Assembly (NCBI GenBank): GCA_965223125.1
Contig: OZ244984.1
Span: forward strand, 3,596,001-3,660,000
DNA length: 64,000 bases
Direction: 5' to 3'
Source: Pacificispira sp965223125
Lineage (GTDB): Bacteria; Pseudomonadota; Alphaproteobacteria; UBA8366; Aestuariispiraceae
The notes under the pieces are model-generated. The model saw only the letters and a program-made list of their open reading frames with translations, had not been told where the DNA came from and did no database searches. Every line of letters begins with the position of its first letter. Positions within the stretch are counted from its first letter, which is position 1. This document shows, one piece after another, positions 62,130 to 64,000 of this stretch. Made by a program: the position numbers and the translations under genes.

Positions 62130-62690
62130 GTGACGGTACCTTGTCCAGACTTGTCGTCGGTCTCTTTCAGAACGCGGCAATGCGCAGAATTTGCCGCCTA
62201 TTGGGCCAGCCTCCCCAGAGGTGATGATCATATGCCCGTGCGTTCGGATTTTGATCCGGTTGCGATCCCCAGCCTGTTGCCACATATTGCCATCCACGAT
62301 CTATCGGTTGAAAACGATTCCATTCTCAGGCTTGTCGGTACGGGGCTGGTTCATCGCTTCGGTTTCGATCCAACCAATAAGAGTTATCGCAGCGTGGTCC
62401 CGGAGGATCGGCAGGAAGTGGCGATTCGTGCGTTGCGGGACATGGCCGAGTTTCCCTATGGCATGCATGTCATAATCGATTGGCTCTATGCCACGGGGTA
62501 TCGCCAGAATGCGGAATCCGTCGGGTTTCCGCTACGGCAGAATGGCGGTGGCACCCTGCTGATCTTCATCGACATTCCGTTCGAGGATTCGGTGCGCGAT
62601 GTCCTGCATCGAACTGAACTGAAAGGGATTGGTGTGCTGGAACGGGAGTTGATCGATATCGGTGCCGGTTTGCCGACCAAAAGTAACTGA
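62130..62690 (+). CDS. PAS_5-family PAS domain protein
   Basis: Single PAS-like domain protein of 186 residues from an alphaproteobacterial family without an output domain; role unknown. Marks are HMPVRSDFDPVAIPSLLPHI, LRLVGTGLVHRFGFDPTNKSY, and the C-terminal strand GGGTLLIFIDIPFED. GTG 62130 is preceded by TAGGGAGG at a spacing of 8. A strong symmetrical hairpin lies after its stop. Confidence 0.8.
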   Translation: MTVPCPDLSSVSFRTRQCAEFAAYWASLPRGDDHMPVRSDFDPVAIPSLLPHIAIHDLSVENDSILRLVGTGLVHRFGFDPTNKSYRSVVPEDRQEVAIRALRDMAEFPYGMHVIIDWLYATGYRQNAESVGFPLRQNGGGTLLIFIDIPFEDSVRDVLHRTELKGIGVLERELIDIGAGLPTKSN

Positions 62691-62710
62691 TTGCATCATA
62701 CCAGCCCGGC

Positions 62711-62742
62711 CACCCGGTCTTTCGTCAAGGAAAGACCGGGTG
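62711..62742. terminator. 13-bp perfect hairpin between two convergent genes
   Basis: CACCCGGTCTTTC (62711-62723) and GAAAGACCGGGTG (62730-62742) are perfect complements with a 6-base loop. It sits between the PAS_5 stop (62690) and the peroxiredoxin stop (62755). Neither side has a T-run. Confidence 0.65.
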
Positions 62743-62754
62743 AGAGTATCCGGG

Positions 62755-63417
62755 TTACTTGCTGGGATCATTGACGAAACGCAGATACGGCTTCAGTTTG
62801 CGGAAGCCCTGCGGGTATTTCGCATTCGCCTGTTCATCGGTGACCGCCGGCACGATGATGACATCATCGCCCTTCTTCCAATTCACCGGTGTCGCCACCT
62901 GATGTTCGGCGGTCAGTTGCATGGAATCGACCACCCGCAGGATCTCGTCGAAATTCCGGCCCGTCGTCATCGGATAGACTAGAATCAATCGAATCGTCTT
63001 GTCCGGACCGATGACGAAGACGTTGCGCACCGTCTTGTTGTCCATTGCCGTGCGCCCCTGGGAACCGCCTTCGGTCGCGGCGGGGAGCATGTTATAGGCC
63101 TTGGACACCGCCAGATCGGTGTCGCCGATCATCGGATAGTTCGGACGGAAGCCCTGGGTTTCCTCGATATCGTCGGCCCAGCGTGAATGATCATCCACCG
63201 GGTCAACGGACAGGCCGATAATCTTTACGTTGCGTTTGGAAAATTCCGGTTCGAGGCGGGCCATATAGCCGAGTTCCGTCGTGCAGACCGGCGTGAAATC
63301 CTTTGGATGCGAAAACAGGATGCACCAGGAATCGCCGATCCAGTTATGGAAATCGATATCGCCCTGTGTTGTCTTCGCGGTGAAATTGGGTGCGGTGGAA
63401 CCGATGGTCAGTGACAT
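62755..63417 (-). CDS. 1-Cys peroxiredoxin (Prx6 type)
   Basis: Cytoplasmic peroxidase of 220 residues reducing hydrogen and organic peroxides. The active site FSHPKDFTPVCTTELGYMA holds the peroxidatic Cys (residue 45) with Thr and Pro. The long C-terminal domain of the Prx6 class is present (YPMTTGRNFDEILRVVDSMQ, VATPVNWKKGDDVIIVPAV), and no resolving Cys is seen. ATG 63417 gives the usual MSLTIGSTAPNF start. It diverges from the deacetylase gene with 130 bp between them. Confidence 0.94.
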   Translation of the reverse strand: MSLTIGSTAPNFTAKTTQGDIDFHNWIGDSWCILFSHPKDFTPVCTTELGYMARLEPEFSKRNVKIIGLSVDPVDDHSRWADDIEETQGFRPNYPMIGDTDLAVSKAYNMLPAATEGGSQGRTAMDNKTVRNVFVIGPDKTIRLILVYPMTTGRNFDEILRVVDSMQLTAEHQVATPVNWKKGDDVIIVPAVTDEQANAKYPQGFRKLKPYLRFVNDPSK

Positions 63418-63547
63418 TGTCTTCTACCCCCTTGATCTCGTTGCTGCGTGTGTCGCTGCATTGATTGTTCGGACTCGGAAGGTAATCAGCCCCCCCGGAA
63501 TTGCAAGATCGGTTGACGGTCGGGCGGGACGGGTTAGCTTCTGCGCC

Positions 63548-64000
63548 ATGCTTGACCGTCCCTGCCTCATTGCTTCGGAAATCTATCGCAACTCCCGATA
63601 TGGAGCGAAGCATCCACTTTCCATCCCTCGGGTTAGCGTTGCGGTGGACCTGATCCGCGCCTTGGGATGGCTAGAGGCTGAACGCTATGTCGAGGGGCCG
63701 ATCGCAACACCGGAACAACTGCACCGGTTCCATGATGCTGATTATGTCGCCGCCCTGCAACGTGCTGAGCAGGACGACTTGAGCGAAGCGGAAAAGGACC
63801 GTTTCAATATTGGTCGAAACGGTAATCCGATCTATGCGGAGGTATTTCGCAGGCCCGCCACGGCGGCAGGATCGTCGATTCTGGCGGCCCATCTGGTCGC
63901 GGCGGGTGGGACTGTCCACAGTCCGGCGGGTGGAACGCATCACGGCCAACCGGCGCGCGCCAGCGGCTTCTGTTATCTGAATGATCCGGTACTCGGAATA
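63548..64000 (+). CDS. Histone-deacetylase/AcuC family protein (3' end outside window)
   Basis: Partial gene, 151 codons visible and still open at base 64000. The N-terminus reads YRNSRYGAKHPLSIPRV, then a helix-rich segment, then AGGTHHGQPARASGFCYLND, where the paired His of the charge relay and the ASGFCYLND strand of the metal site are recognisable. This matches class-II-like deacetylases and acetylpolyamine or acetoin-utilisation amidohydrolases; the substrate is unknown. ATG 63548 lies 130 bp from the divergent peroxiredoxin start. Confidence 0.82.
   Translation, partial: MLDRPCLIASEIYRNSRYGAKHPLSIPRVSVAVDLIRALGWLEAERYVEGPIATPEQLHRFHDADYVAALQRAEQDDLSEAEKDRFNIGRNGNPIYAEVFRRPATAAGSSILAAHLVAAGGTVHSPAGGTHHGQPARASGFCYLNDPVLGI

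Overview
This 64 kb window is chromosomal DNA of an alphaproteobacterium, probably of the Rhodospirillales type. The evidence is the alphaproteobacterial form of several core proteins (long S9, SecG with a Gly-rich loop, TrmFO, eukaryote-like NADP isocitrate dehydrogenase), DUF2336 and PAS_5-family proteins, the COG2307/COG2308 pair, and an NDUFAF6-like squalene/phytoene synthase relative. It is moderately GC-rich and densely coded. I see no rRNA, tRNA, CRISPR array, integrase or transposase. Both ends are cut inside genes: tpiA on the left and a histone-deacetylase-family gene on the right.

Layout. 1-5.6 kb: housekeeping run tpiA-secG-pyrG-kdsA-TSUP permease-eno. 5.6-8.3 kb: ECHDC3-like hydratase, a thioesterase, and rplM-rpsI behind a clear sigma-70 promoter. 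8.4-12.6 kb: a hypothetical gene, parC, a cupin and bioY, closed by a strong terminator. 12.6-18.3 kb: a TRAP transporter operon (minus strand) whose binding protein resembles the 2-oxoacid-binding TakP group and whose large permease carries a very long C-terminal tail. 18.3-21.5 kb: an operon of ATP-grasp (COG2308), alpha-E (COG2307) and Bpt aminoacyl-transferase. 21.6-25.1 kb: RDD protein and a motA-motB-motB stator operon with two MotB paralogues. 25.2-29.0 kb: methyltransferase, flavin reductase, RNase D and an M23 peptidase. 29.2-32.3 kb: SulP transporter facing an SbtA/SbtB-like bicarbonate permease and PII-like pair. 32.5-35.2 kb: aspS and a 2-hydroxyacid dehydrogenase.

35.2-40.1 kb is the accessory part: a minus-strand cluster of genes, mostly without recognisable relatives, with overlapping start and stop codons and a composition that looks lower in GC. 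It encodes two transthyretin-like proteins (one with a LysM-like N-terminus), a 440-residue protein with an acidic Ser/Thr tail and a nuclear-localisation-like basic patch, and a ComEC-like metallo-beta-lactamase-fold protein with a C-terminal membrane anchor. This is the best candidate for an undescribed system.

40.1-64 kb returns to core genes: DUF2336 protein, VWA protein and lipoprotein, psd-pssA phospholipid synthesis, a LysM protein, LOG-family enzyme, a small protein ending in a FliM-like CheY-binding peptide, icd, ggt, a glycosyltransferase, DUF6165, a DUF815 ATPase, the Sec accessory operon yajC-secD-secF with a Mth938-like gene, a PAS histidine kinase, two squalene/phytoene-synthase-like genes, trmFO, a PAS_5 protein, 1-Cys peroxiredoxin and the partial deacetylase. 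Start codons were chosen from ribosome-binding sites and family N-termini; alternatives are noted.
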